64,000 nucleotides of DNA from Symmetrospora coprosmae (GCA_008802785.1 VUYT01000003.1:1-64000); one strand, 5' to 3'; shown: positions 34,994-49,626, numbered from the stretch's first letter. Translations and numbers: made by a program. The notes: generated by a model not told the origin, from the sequence alone.

Positions 34994-36364
34994 CTAGGCT
35001 CCGGCGGGGAGCGAATGAGCGCTGCTTCGCGAGCTGCGGACGCTGTAGACGCCCTTCTTGCTGCGGACGCTCTTTACGAGCCTCTTGTGCGAGGCTGTGC
35101 GTGCGGCGTCATTGCGTTTCGAGAGGAGATGGACGCGAGGAGAGGCGTTGCGATGATGGAGCGACGCATGCCAGCGTATGCATCGATAGCGAGTGGAGCG
35201 TGAAGGCGTACGTCCGGAGTCGAGAGCATGTAGCGGGCGAACGGGTTGAGGAAAACGGGACCGATTAGTACTCATTTTCAATTGCAGCAGGCGACGGGGA
35301 AGCCAGAACGGCAAAAGCGGTCCGGCGCGCAGCCTCAAGAAACGGCAAAAAGAAGGAGGGAGGAAAAGAGAGGCGGTGGGGCGAGCAGTCTGGGCAAGCG
35401 ATAGAGGGAGAAACAGACGATGCGAGCGTAGGAAGGAGGTATAAAAAGGGTGGTGAGCATAGAGAGGGAAAGGCCACTTTACCGGAGAGTTTCGCTTCGT
35501 CCTCTGCGAGTCGCTTGGACACGGAGGTGAATCTGCCCTTGTCGAGGTTGAGCGTGTCTTTGCCGAGGCTGGCGCGCAGTTTCTGCCGTTTGCGGGATCA
35601 ACACATGAGCTGGCGCAGGAGGCAGGAGGCAGGGGGATGCGCTGCTGCTGCTGCTGCTGCGGGCGGTGCGCTCACCTCCATGTGAAGCAAGTTCTCGACG
35701 AGAGCGTCGTTGAGCTCCTTCCTCTCGGTGTCATCTCGGAGGGTGGCCTCGGCGTAGCTCTCCCAGAGTGCGGTGCTGGGTGGCGTGCGTGCAGTCTCGT
35801 GTTTCAGCTCGCGCAATCCGAGTGAGCATCGAGCTTAGCACACATGCTGGATGTTCGCTCACATCTCGTCGTCCTGAGCGCGCATGACGTCGTTCACCTT
35901 CTCGGTGTAGAGTGTTGCGAGGCGCTTGCTCTCTGCGAGGAGCCTGTTGGCGCGTCCTTTGGTCTTGTTCTCGTGGTCCTCGCCGTACTGGCGACGGGTG
36001 AGCGAGTGGGAGCGAGAGAGTGAGAGAGTGAGTGTGATAGTGCGGTATGGGGGAAAGCAATGGGCGTTAGGGGGACGACTCTGAGGGGATCCGTAGTGGT
36101 CCCGCCCCGCCGCGCCCCGCCGCGCACCTTGAGGGCGACTTCGACAATGTTGAAGGTGGGCCCGGAGCTGCAAGCAAGGACGTCCGCTGTAGCTGTGCGG
36201 CCATGGATTGCCATGTCATTACGATTGGGAACGCACTCTTCGTCAGACTCGTTGGCGTTGGTCCCTCCTCCAGCACCACTCCGCGCTGCAGGCCCGTTTG
36301 CGGCTGTGGCCAGGGCTGCTCCGGCTCCTGCTGCTGCTCTTGCGCGTCGACGTGTTGGGGGCAT
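34994..36364 (-). CDS. Small coiled-coil protein, function unknown
   Basis: Model: exons 36237-36364, 36128-36167, 35863-35987, 35676-35775, 35483-35582, 34994-35094, giving 197 aa. Not recognised. After a basic Ala-rich start (MPPTRRRARAAAGAGAA) comes an acidic patch (NESDED) and then an almost continuous helical, charged segment (HENKTKGRANRLLAESKRLA, then ITALWESYAEATLRDDTER and LVENLLHMEKLRAS) with heptad-like spacing. The last exon is basic and Ser-rich. Exons 1-5 are well supported by phase; the last intron (388 bp, with a TACTAAT branch-like word) is uncertain, and a shorter last exon ending at about 35268 is possible. Start codons of this gene and the RBBP4-like gene are 137 bp apart, so they may share a promoter and perhaps a nuclear role. 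Confidence 0.5.
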
Positions 36365-36501
36365 GGCAGCTGCGATGTTCGTGTTCGTGTTCTGATATGC
36401 GTCTGTCTGGTGGGCGTGTCGCTGTTGCTGTTGCCGGAGTGGAGTGGAGGAGCATCGACGCGTCTCTCCCTCTCCCTCCTGCCAATTCAGCATACAACAA
36501 T
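36365..36501. promoter_or_regulatory. Short divergent promoter (coiled-coil protein / RBBP4-like)
   Basis: 137 bp between head-to-head start codons; expected to hold both promoters. No TATA box or other clear element recognised. Confidence 0.45.
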
Positions 36502-38745
<2,244 letters not shown>

Positions 38746-39029
38746 CGTAGGGGGCCCGTGGATGGCTCGGGTGGAAAAGGATGCCGGAATGCAGGGCCAG
38801 GGCACAGAGCATGAGCCTGTGATGCTGTTGTATAGGAGGATGATGCCGTGCCATGCAAAGCAAAGCAATGCGATGCGATGCCATTCTCTTGAGCCTTCTC
38901 CTGAGCCTCCGCCTGCATCCCCGTCCACGTGTTCGTTCGCAACACATGGCGCCTGGGTTGCTTCTCGGCCAACGTCGTCAACGCCAGTGCATGCATCGCG
39001 GGCAGGATATCAGAGGGAGGAGCATCACC

Positions 39030-42000
39030 ATGAACACGTCGATTGACGCTGCGAGGGATCTCCTGGCCCATCCCACCGACGAGCTGAAGGCGACAATGGC
39101 TGGGGCCAACGACGAGGCCCGGAGCGCGATTGCGGGCATCACCCCAGAGGATAGCAGCCTGCACGCTGTGCTCAAGACAGATGGCAAGACCAACGGCAAT
39201 GTCAATGGCAGCGCACGCTTGCAGGTCGTCGATGAGGTGCGTCGGTTGGATGTGCGGGCTTTTGGGGGTCGGGATGGGGACTGATGGAGACATGTTGTGA
39301 CCATCAATGACGCAGGATCAGCAGTTTACGTACGTCCCGCCCAGCTCGCCGGCCTCTCTCAGCTCGTATGGCATCGCAGCAGCAGGCTCACGCTTGTGCA
39401 TGTGTACTGCCGAATGCCGTCTCCGCCCGGACCCATCCTGCGAACGCGAACGCGATGCGAACGCGACCCCCGACTGCGACTGCCCATCAATGACAATCAA
39501 TCCCCAACAGCCAGCAGCTGCCGGATTACATGCAGAAGTGGGGGCTGCATGACGCCGGATTCGACTAGTGAGTGCCTGCGGTGAGGGCAGAGCAGGGCAG
39601 GACCGGGCAGAACCGGGCACGAAAGCAATGCATGGACAGCCATCGGCCTGTCCCTGTCCCTGTGCCAGTGCCTGTACCAGTGCCTGTGCCTGTGCCAACG
39701 GCCTGTCCCTCTGCGGCAAGGCCTACAATCGCCCAGCCTGACGCTGACTTGACTGGCCGTGAACCCCTGAACCCCTGCCACGATGCCCTGTCCTTGCGCT
39801 TGATCGCACCGCGCCCCAGCAATGTCGTGGCGGTGGTGAGCGACCCCATCACAGCCGCATACGGCTTTGGTATGCTGGCTGAATGCTCTCTATCGCCCAA
39901 CAGTTCGGCTCGCAATCGACAGGTGCGCAAACCAGGGCAACGGGTTAGGCGCCTAGCTAGGAAACCGTTCATCAGGCTCACGTTCGCGCCTCTGCCATGC
40001 CTTCGCAACACCTCACAGGCAAGAGCACGCTCCTCAACAAGGTGTTCGGCACAACCTTTGATGTCATGGACGAGAGCGAACGGCGGCAGACCACCAAAGG
40101 TAAGCCCTAGCCCGGTCACCGCATCGGCAGGCATGCCCACTCGCGTCGGCTAACATCATGCCATTCGTTAACGCATGCAGGCATCTGGATGTGCAGAGGC
40201 AAAGACTCGCAGCTGGTCGTCATGGACGTCGAAGGCACGGACGGGCGGGAGCGAGGAGAGGACCAGGTGAGTCCATACATGTACCCCTTCTCGAAGACGA
40301 TGGCGCAGGCTGATGACCAGCGACGTCGGCCGCGCGCACGCCCAGGACTTTGAGCGCAAGTCCGCGCTGTTCAGCATGGCGAGCGCCGAGATCCTCGTCG
40401 TCAACATGTGGGAGCACCAGGTCGGCCTCTTCCAGGGCGCCAACATGGGCCTGCTCAAGACGGTGCTCGAGGTAAACCTGGGCTTGTTCCAGGCGGGCAA
40501 GGCGCGCCATTCGAGCGCGCACAAGGACAAGACGCTCCTCCTCTTTGTGATTCGAGACCACGTCGGCGCGACACCCTTGCAGAACCTGGCCAACACGCTC
40601 AAGCAGGACTTGAATCGCATATGGGACGGGCTGGCCAAGGTGCGCCATGTCTTCCCTTCATCCTGCGTACAAATGACATGGGGATGTGCTGACGAGTATT
40701 ACACATTTTGGCTACCAGCCGGAAGGTCTCGAGCAATCCCAAATTGGCGACTACTTCGACATGGACTTTACAACTTTGCCGCACAAGCTGCTGCAGCCGG
40801 AGCGGTTCGAGGAGGAGATCCTGCAACTGCGAGCGCGGTTCGTTGACCGGCAAAACACATTCTTCAAGCCCGTCTACCACAAACGCATACCCGCGGACGG
40901 CTTTGCGCCCTACCTGTCCAACATCTGGGTGAGCGTCGTGCTCCGACTTGCGCGGACTGGCAAGGTACGGTGCTGACACTAGGTGTGCCCTGTGACTCAG
41001 CAACAAATCCTCGAGAACAAAGATCTCGATCTGCCGACGCAGCAAGAGCTTCTCGCCCAGTTCCGATGTGACGAGATTGCCTCTGCGGCCTTCTTAGCAT
41101 TCGAGGCGCAGACAGCGGTGTACAAGCGGCCCATCGACGCCGGGCAGGTGCTGGACGGCCTGGGTCCCGGGATGAGCGACGCGCGGCAGGTCGCGCTCGT
41201 CGCCTTCGACACGGCTGCGTCGCGCTATCACGCCGGCGTGTACAGCCGCAAGCGGGCCGAGCTGCTGAGCAAGATGAATGCGAGCCTGGCGTCGCTGTTT
41301 GTCGGGCAGCTGACGAACCTGCAGAAGGCGACGGTGCGCGACTTCCGCGCGCACATGCAGGCGACGCTCAAGAGCGGGGAGAGCTACGACTTCGGGGCGG
41401 TCGTCAGCGAAGCCACGCACGCTGCCGAGCAGCGCTTCGTCGTGCAGGCGAAAAGCATTGCTCTGTCCGAGACGGACTGGTCATATGACGAGGCGCTCGC
41501 GCAGCTTCGCGCGGACCTCGCGAGTATCTCGGACGCGCTGCGGGCCGATGAGACGCGGAAGATGGTCGCTGGGATTGAGAAGACGGTCAAGAAGCAGTTT
41601 GCCCCCGGGGTGGAACTCGCGCTCAACAAGCCGGCTGCGGACATGTGGGATAAGGTCCTGCTGGCGTTCAAGGAGGCACTCGACAAGGCTGAGGGCACGT
41701 ATGCGCGCAAGGCGAAGGGTGGGTGGCGGCGCCAAGTTGCCTGTGACTTCGACGGACCAAGCAGGCTGGTGACTGAGAGACGGCTCTGCCTGCTCGGCTG
41801 TTGCTGTTTGCTCAATGACTCGGCAGGCTTCAACTGCACGGACGAGGAGAATGCGGCTGCCCTGGCGCTGCTGCGGAAGCGGTCGTGGCTTGCGCTGCGC
41901 TCGGTCGTCGACGAGCAGACGGCCGACACGGTCATGGTCATCAAGCTCAAGCTTGCGTTCGAGGACCGGTTCCGGTACAACAAGGACGGCGTCCCAAGGA

Positions 42001-42770
42001 TCTGGAAACCCGAGGACGACATTGACACGGCGTTCCGTGCGGCAAAGGACGAGACGCTCGCGCTCATCCCGCTCTACGCGCGGATCGCGCCGCGCGACCC
42101 GTCTGCGGCATTCACGCTGGACGAGGACGCAAACGGGAGCGCAGATCTCGTCGAGGGCGGGGCCGACTCGGACTTTGACTTTGGCGACACGCTCGTCGTG
42201 CTGAGTGAAGGGCGGCAGGCCGAGCTCGGAGACCGGTTCCGGCGCGAGTCTGACGCGTACTATGTCGAGGCCAAGCGGAGCATGGTGAGCAGCATTGCTG
42301 CGATTCCCGTGTGGGTCTATGCGGTGATTGGCCTGCTTGGGTGGAACGAGTTTATTGCGGTGGTGCGCAACCCGCTCTACTTTACGCTCGTCCTCGTCCT
42401 GATTGCGGGGGCGTACGTGACGGTGCAGCTCAACATGGTGGGTGTTTCGGCGGGTCGTTGCGCGCTCTCTCTCTCTCTCCGTTCCTATTGAGACGCAAAG
42501 CTGACGTGTGTTTGCTTTTGGCGTTTGCGTCTGCGATAGAGCGGCCCGGTGATTGCGCTTGCGAGGGGCGTGTCGCGCGAGGTGGTCAGGGTGGTCAACG
42601 ACACGCTGCGGGATCACTTTTCGCAGCCTCAGACGGTGAATGCGTCCAGCTCAAGAGAGCGCAAGCTGGAGCAGCCGCATCTTGCGGCATTGTCGTCGTC
42701 GTCGTCTGGGCCCTCGAGACGCCCAGCTGCGGACGAGGGGGAGAGCATTGAGCTCAAGAAGATGGAGTGA
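39030..42770 (+). CDS. SEY1: Sey1/RHD3-type dynamin-like GTPase
   Basis: ER-membrane GTPase that drives homotypic ER fusion. Twelve exons (39030-39236, 39316-39329, 39511-39567, 39820-39835, 39904-39922, 40019-40099, 40181-40266, 40346-40639, 40719-40928, 41001-41718, 41827-42437, 42540-42770) give 847 aa. Landmarks: VVDEDQQFT start block, P-loop [18 protein letters not shown] (split by intron 5 between T and G), switch region [23 protein letters not shown] (G3), [10 protein letters not shown] (G4), the long helical bundle, then two closely spaced transmembrane segments ([16 protein letters not shown] and [18 protein letters not shown]) and a cytosolic tail with an amphipathic start. Exons 2, 4 and 5 are micro-exons of 14, 16 and 19 nt around the nucleotide-binding site. 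Confidence 0.93.
39640..39715. repeat. Imperfect CCTGT(G/A)CC(A)GTG tandem repeat in SEY1 intron 3
   Basis: Degenerate short tandem copies of CCTGTCC, CCAGTG and CCTGTGC words inside the 252-bp intron 3, which is several times longer than the typical intron here. Low-complexity expansion is the simplest reading. Confidence 0.6.
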
Positions 42771-43161
42771 TCCGTGTCTGCTGGTGTACTCTATCCTGCT
42801 CTTGCCTTCACTGCAACACTGTGCGCTATGCATCTGCATTACATGCCTGTTTGCGCCTTCGCTGTGGCCATGGATCCACGTCATCCATGGCCGATCACCC
42901 TCACCCCTATCCTCCCCTGGGCCTGCCCTCGTCCCTACTCGACGACGACGCCTCTCTCCTTCGCTCATCCACGGCATATCAACTACATACAGTGAGTTTG
43001 TGTATGTGCGCGCGCGCTGACAGACTCCGAGCATGGCAGGGCATGCATGCAGGGCCGCATCCATCTCCATGCCGGGCTGACGGTGACGTCTCCACCACCC
43101 CCTTCTGCCCTGACCGCAGCATCCCCATCCCAATCCACCCATCAAAGCACATATAGCCGCC
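42771..43161 (+). other. Leader region with possible upstream coding exons
   Basis: 391 bp between SEY1 and the LEA-like gene. Holds an ATG frame at 42887-42991 (35 codons, rich in Pro/Ser/Asp) ending at a good GTGAGT donor; with an acceptor at 43117-43119 it joins in frame to the downstream start at 43162. It may be coding (adding 49 residues) or a 5' UTR intron. Confidence 0.4.
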
Positions 43162-45063
43162 ATGTCCAGCCAGAGTGCATCCGGAAGGTCCGTCACCTCG
43201 CTTAATGCCGCGCTCCTAGCATGGCCGCTGATCCTGGCCTTGCTTGCCTTTCTTTGCCCACAGCTCGGCCACGCCCCACACTAACCCGTTCCTCGAACAG
43301 ACGTCGGGAACCTACACCTCGCAGGTCCCCCTCTCTGGCTCGCACCCCACCACCGTCGACGACATTACCAACACCGGCACGGGCTCGTCCTCGTCGTTGA
43401 CGGGCGCATCGTCGTCCTCGTCGGGTGTCAGGAACGCGGACGGCACCACGTCATCCGCCGGCCAGGAGATCCGAGCGCAAACTCAGAACTCGGAAACCGC
43501 AGCCAACGTCCAGCAGAAGGCGCAGGAGGCAACTCAGGACTTCAAGCAGAGCCTCGCGAGCCTCACCGACGGTCAGACAAAGCCTGGGCTCGCTGGTGAT
43601 CTTGCACCGTCTCACAGCCCTATTGACCCCAAGGCCGCTCCGGTGCGTGACCTTCACACTGCTCCCATTTGCTTCTGACCGCTTTTAAATGCAGTTGCTG
43701 ATTCAGTTCACACGACGCATGTACAGGAGGGCACCGAGCACGTCACCAACATCCTCTCTGGCGTCGCCGGCGCCATCCTCTCCGCCCCCGCTGCCGCTCT
43801 CGAGGTCGCCTCGCCCACAGCCGCGTCCAAGCTCAGCGACGGTGTCGCCGCCATCAGCGCACGCCTCCCAGCACTGAGCCTGCAGGATGCCACCAACGCC
43901 GTCCAGAATGCAGCCAACGCGGCCTACGCTAAGGTCCCCGAAGGCACCGCAGACACTGTCAAGAGCTACGTTGGCGCCGCACAGACCAAGGCCGCCGAGG
44001 TCGCCCCGCCCGCATTGGGAGGATCGACAGTGGGTTATCCTCGTTCTGAGCGCACGATTGCGCAGAGTGGCGCGTGTGCTGACTGAGACCACACCATGCA
44101 CAGACTCGCGGCAACACCGGCGAGGGACAGACGGCAAAGACGCCCGCTCAGCTCGCCGAGGAGACCAAGCAGACGACTGGAAACGTGCTCAGCAATGCTG
44201 CTGCCACTGCTCAGGCCTGTGCGTGCATGACCACTATTACCCTGTCCTTTTGTCCCACCGGAGAGCTAACGCACTCTGCCTACCGACGTCTCGCAGACGT
44301 CAGCCAGGCGCTCGGCTTCGCACAGCAGAAGGGCTCTGAGGCGGCGGCTGCCACGCAGCAAGCGGCTACGGACGCGTCCGTCAAGGCGCAGGAACTGACC
44401 AACACGGCCGCCGCCAAGGCCCAGGACGCCAGCGCCGTTGCTCAGCAGACTGCTCGGGACGCCAGCAACACCGCATCCGCACGGGCGCAGGACGCCAGCG
44501 CTGCCGTGCAGCAGACGGCCGCTGATGGTGGGTCTAGGGCTTTCGCGCATTCCTTTCAGCCTCTGCCTATGAATGACTTGGGACTGATGCTGTCTGGTCC
44601 TCCGATTCCGCAGCCTCGCAGCGAGCGCAGCAGACGGCTCAGAACGTTGGGCAGTCCGCGCAGCAGACGGCGCAGAACGTCCAGCAAACCGCGCAGGAGA
44701 CTGCTCAGTCCGCCCAGCAGCCGACCTCGTCGACGACCTCGACGTACTCTGCTTCAGCCGGCCAGCCCGGCTATGCGCACTCGTCGTCCGAGCAGACGGC
44801 CGCCGACCTCCTCAACAGGACGGCTGCGTCCAACACGTCTGGCCACGAGCAGCTCGGCTCAAACAACCCGTACGGCGCCAGGCCCACGGGTGAGGAGTCC
44901 GCTGCTTCCGCTCACGTCACGGCTGCCCGTGAGTGCAATTGTGTTTTGTCCCCTCCATTGTGAGGCCATGCTGAGCGTGTCTTCGTCTGCTGTGTCGTCC
45001 CACACAGTCGTTGACCAGCAGAGGCACAACCTCGCCAGCACGGGCACGGTCAACCAGCAGTAG
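43162..45063 (+). CDS. LEA-like amphipathic-repeat protein
   Basis: Exons 43162-43187, 43264-43642, 43727-44029, 44104-44218, 44297-44527, 44614-44928, 45008-45063 give 474 aa. Extremely hydrophilic and rich in Ala, Gln, Thr and Ser, almost free of aromatic residues. The middle and C-terminal parts consist of short helical repeats such as AAAKAQDASAVAQQTA, ASARAQDASAAVQQTA and QSAQQTAQNVQQTAQETAQ, on an 11-residue-like spacing as in group 3 LEA or apolipoprotein-like helices. A central segment (ILSGVAGAILSAPAAALEVA) is more hydrophobic and may contact membrane. Desiccation, osmotic or lipid-droplet function would be guesses from the family; no orthologue recognised. Possible longer N-terminus from 42887. 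Confidence 0.72.
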
Positions 45064-45466
45064 ATGCGCAGCAGTATCTGGACCGTAGATGAGGCATTGT
45101 CCCGCACCACACTGCGTTTTACCAATGATCTCGTTACGCGGGTCCATCCCACTCCATCCACGTCTCTCCAAAGTAGTCCCGGTCTGATGTAGTATTAGGC
45201 AGTAGCAGCAGTTCACCAGAATAGCGCCGATGAAGCCATGAATGGAAAACACGATGAGGGTATTAAAACGCTGCCCGTTCCCTGTGCCCGTGCCTTGCTT
45301 GAATACGGTACTTCTTTCGCCTGGTGTGTGTGTGGCCTCCAGAAGGTCGGTCGCCTCTTCGGGTAAGATCCGAAGGGATCCTCTAGACACCAGGACCAAC
45401 GCCGACGCCTCTCCCTCTTTGCACGCCATCGCACCGAAACGCGACGAGTGTGCCTGCAATGCTTCC
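45064..45466. other. Intergenic region
   Basis: 403 bp between the LEA-like gene and TTI1. An open plus-strand frame at 45242-45532 exists but runs through the TTI1 start and intron and shows no family resemblance. Nothing else seen. Confidence 0.45.
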
Positions 45467-48400
45467 ATGAGCTTCCAGACTGTGCGTGCGGACTATGATC
45501 GCCCGCTTTCGATGCTGTCCGGCACCCTCTGACACCCTTGCGGAATCCGCCGCAGATCAAGCCACACTGTGTGGCCTTCCTCCGCCATGTCGACCTTTCG
45601 GACGCGCGAAACCTACATGCTCTGCCGGAAATCCTGACGGCGCTCGAGGCTGCTCTTGGAGAAGCCTTTCCGGACCCACCTGCGGCCTCGTCCACGCCAT
45701 TCAGCTCCGGCACCGGACGTGGACCAGGACCCGGACCAGGAGGATCCCTCTCCTCGTACGCCTTCTACCCCTTCTCGCAGTTCCTCCAGCGCAACTCTGC
45801 AGCGCTCCTGCGCTCCTCGCCAGTGCACCAGACGATCTTTGCACGCGTCCTCCAGGCGCTCGCCCTGCTCACGACGCGGTGCCAGCTGGACGGCGGCGTG
45901 CTCGAGCAGCTATGGACGTTTGCGGCGCTCACGCTCGGCGGACCTCTCGGACCCGCTGCAGGCCTCGATGCCACGTGGAGCGATGTCGTCCGGCGAGCGA
46001 CGTGCGGCCTGCTAGAGGCGCTCCTCCAAGGTGCATCTTGGGCACCGCCTCCGCCGGCACGGGCGCAAGTGTCGGATCCGATGCTTGGTGCAGGCCCACC
46101 GAGCGAGACGGAAGCACAATCCAGAGATCGACACGTCCCAGATCCAGTCGTTGCGCACACGCTCAATGCGCTCCTCCTGCTCGCCGAGTCAGACGAGCAC
46201 GCCACGATCCTCGCAGCCCTGCGCACGCTGCACATCCTGATTGTGCGCTACCTCGCCCCGAACGACCAGATGCCCCGCTCGCTCCCGGGGACACTTAGTA
46301 CTCTGTGCAGAGTCATCCTGCGTGGCCCAGGCGGTACAAGGCGCGGCGCGAACTCAGAGGTCGTCGTGCTCGCGCTGCGGTGCTTCCGCGAGGCTGCAGG
46401 AGCGGCGCTCAGCGATACCCGCAGCGGGAAGCTCGGGCTGCTACAGGCGGAATGGAGGAATGGACAAAGTCCACAAACACTCTCAAGTGTAGGCGCTGAA
46501 GAAACAGCGGTCCCGACGTCGCTTGAAGCCATCTTTGCGGCTGCTACCTCGGCGAGATCGGCTAGGATTGTCGAGGGCCATGACGAGCAGGATATAGAAG
46601 CTCCCGGAAGTTCGACAAGTGCAACAGGTAGCCAGGTATCGCACGTCACAGCCAATGGCACAGCTCCTGCAGAGCGCCCCTCGGGTACGACACAGGGCAG
46701 CACAACCGCGTGGCTTCGGGGCACTGCAGGCCAGGTCCACCGCGCCCTGGTCTCGCTCATGCCGGTTCTCCGGTCGCACGACTCGCCACTGGTCCGTCAC
46801 GAGTTCTCAGTGCTCAGCTCCAGCTTGCTAGCGGACTGTCAGTACTCGCTATCGGGCGACTCGGTGCGACTCCTCCTGGTAGAGCTGCTCGTCCTATCTG
46901 GCGACGACTGGGAGGAGCAGGTCGCGCTACCCGCCCGTCTAGCGCTCGACAACCTCGAGCTGGCCCAAGACGGGGTCAGCTTCGATGCTGGTCCAGGCAC
47001 ACCAGCTCGGACTGCGCGTCTCGCAGCCGACACTGACGACATCGCGCAAGACACGCTGCAAGGCTTGCCCCATGCTGTCTTCACGCACGGCATCGCGAAC
47101 GAGTTCGCCCTGCAGCGTCATCTGCACCTGCTCATTGCTTCAGCTCGCCGGCACCCTTTCACCGCGGCGACACTCAAGATGGAGCGGTGGAGTCGGGCTT
47201 TGCTGTCCGCGCTCGAACTCCTGCCGGTCGCTGGTACAGGCGGGGCACGATATCCTACAGCTTTGGACGCGAGTGAACCCTGGCGCCAGGACGCTACTCA
47301 CACCACCCTGCTACTTGCAGCGCCGGGCACGACAGCAAACGGCTCTGAACACAGCGGGACAGCGCGTCTTCCCGCATATCCCCCTCTCAAGTTTGTCAAC
47401 ACCGCGCCTGGAAAGACGGGCCGCCTCCTTTCGGACGCCGTACAAGCGGTCGCAGCGACGCATGGCAGCTCTCCGGCCTCGTTGTCGATGCTCGAGCACT
47501 TTACGGCGCTAGCTGGTCTGCCGCAGCCGGGCTGCGTGCCTACGGCTACCTCGGCTAGCGCGCTGTGGGTAGTCGCGCAGATCTTGCAAGCTCTAAGCAG
47601 AGAGACGGAGAGCGTCTCGCTCCAAAGGATCCGGCGTGTCGTGCGAGACGCTCACGACCTAGCCACGGCATGGCTAGAGCAGGATAACGAAGGCGAAGCA
47701 GAATCGACAGCGCAGCAAATGACGCGGGGATCTATAGCAGAGGGTCACGATACCTCCTTGCTCGATGATAATCTCCGGCAGGACGCTTCCGCAGCGGAAG
47801 CAACCCTCACGTCAGTCGAACTGCGATCTGGCGTACACCAGCTGGATATTCGCACGCCCGCGGACGCCTCCGGCCGGTCGACAAGGTCCCTAGTCGTAAA
47901 CGGGGCCGTGCGCCCCGATTCTCACAGGAAACGGCCAGCATCGTACGATATCCACGTCCGCTCGCTTTCGTTGCAGCTGCTTGGCCTAGCAAGCACGCTA
48001 CAGGGGCCCTCCTTCCGCCCGCACCTCATGCGTCTCCTGTACCCGCTCCTCCGCTGCTTATCGCCCTCACTACTCCCAGTACCGGCCCTGGTACAAGCTT
48101 ACGCTCATTGCGCAATTCACCAGATCGCTCGCGCTTGTGGGTACGCCGACCCGGGAGCGCTCGTGGTCGATAACATCGACTACCTCCTCAACGCCGTCTC
48201 GGCTCGTTTGCGCGCCTCAAGCGGCGCCCTCGATCCCATGGCGCCGGGTGTCCTTGTGTGCGCGGTCGATCTCGCAGGGAAGGACGTGCTGCCATTTCTC
48301 GGCGATGCCGTCGAGGAGATTTTCGACGCTCTTGACCGATGGCATGCATACGATCTTCTCGTCTCGGAGCTCTTGCGGGTTCTCGACCGGCTGGTCGCCG

Positions 48401-49434
48401 TGTGCGAGCCAGAGCCTGCCAAGGCAAGCACGAGCACATCAACTCAGACCAATCGGGCAATGCACGATACCCTGGAGGCGCAGCCAGATCCACATAGGGA
48501 TATCGAGGCCTTCGAGAGCTGGTTCAGTCAGCGCCACGCCGACCGCGTGCCCATCGCACCCTTATTGGAGGACGGGCAGGAGGATGATTTTCGAGGGCTG
48601 CCGAAGGAGAACCCTCTCAAGCCATTCGGCGAATTTGACCAGCGCGATGCGGTCGACAAAGACGATGACACATCAGGCGTTGAGGCGGATCCCGACGAGC
48701 TACCGCCAGCTTCGAAATCTCAGCTGCTCGTCCTCTCCATTCTGCGAAAGTGCTTCTACTTCACTGGTCATCCGTCATCGTTCCTCCGTACTCGCGTTCT
48801 GGCCCTCATCTCGACCTGCATCCCATTGCTTGCCGAGCGGAGCTCGGACCTTCTGCCAGAGGTTCACCGCTTCTGGCCGTATATTCTTGCACGTCTCGAT
48901 GATGCAAAAGCAGTTGCTTCGCCCCAGCAGCCGCGTGGAACTGGAGGCGGCGGAGGCATGGGTGCTACTCCAGCATATGTACTGCTCGAATGCATGCGCC
49001 TTATCGTCACCCTCATGAAGCACAAAGGCGACTTCATGAACCTCCGGGTCGTGCGCGATGTCTGGCCAAGGTTGCGATCAATGCTGCAGTCCCTCGAGCA
49101 CAGCGAGCATGGCGCGAGCAATGCACCTCGGAAAACGTCGCGCGCGGGCCCCTTCAGCGCAGAGCACAGGATCGTACGAGCCAGTATCGTAACGATGCGC
49201 AAGGCTGTGGAACAGGTTCCTGGTATCAGGAACGACGACGTATGGGAGATTGCGCTCGCTTTTAGGCGCTATTTGGGCGTATATCAAGAAACGGAGCTGC
49301 AAGAAGAAGCCAAGAAGTTCTTTCTCTCGCTCGGCAAAGTGGAGGCGGATATTGTTTGGCTCGCCCTGCAGGAGCAGGCGGGAAGCGAGGGCTTGGAAGA
49401 GGCAGCAGTGCGGGAGATTTTAGCAAGCATATAG
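45467..49434 (+). CDS. TTI1: Tti1-family HEAT-repeat protein (TTT complex)
   Basis: Subunit of the Tel2-Tti1-Tti2 co-chaperone that matures PIKK kinases (TOR, ATM/ATR types) with Hsp90. Exons 45467-45481 (15 nt) and 45556-49434 give 1,297 aa. The start MSFQT-IKPHCVAFLRHVDL (joined across the intron) matches the conserved FQxLKPxCVxL opening of Tti1. Next come LSSYAFYPFSQFLQRN and helical repeats with LLALADSxAx-type content, and at the C-terminus ALISTCIPLLAERSSDLLPE, HRFWPYILARLDD, CMRLIVTLMKHKGDFM and FLSLGKVEADIVWLAL, where Tti1 proteins are best conserved. Acidic, Ser-rich linkers interrupt the repeats. Nothing in frame upstream of the intron acceptor can serve as start except the micro-exon. 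Confidence 0.85.
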
Positions 49435-49626
49435 CTGATTGGTCAGCAGCTTAGCCGGGTACGAAGCGCAGCATTTCAGTCGTTCTATACCTGTCAATCT
49501 GTCAAGCAAGAAACTTCCATCATTTGCATTCCCGCGGTGTGTCGATACCGCGCTGCGGTACGCTGCATGCGCTGCGCTCTATCGCTGACAAATGACAGGA
49601 GAATGAGACTGATCGCAGAAGCTCAT

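Noticed and set aside
41481-42617. Long (378-codon) minus-strand open frame opposite SEY1
   Set aside because: It is the antisense shadow of well-supported SEY1 exons; its length follows from GC-rich codon use. Composition is His/Arg-rich without domains.
45242-45532. Separate small gene before TTI1
   Set aside because: Its end runs through the TTI1 micro-exon and intron, and the TTI1 model explains the conserved part.
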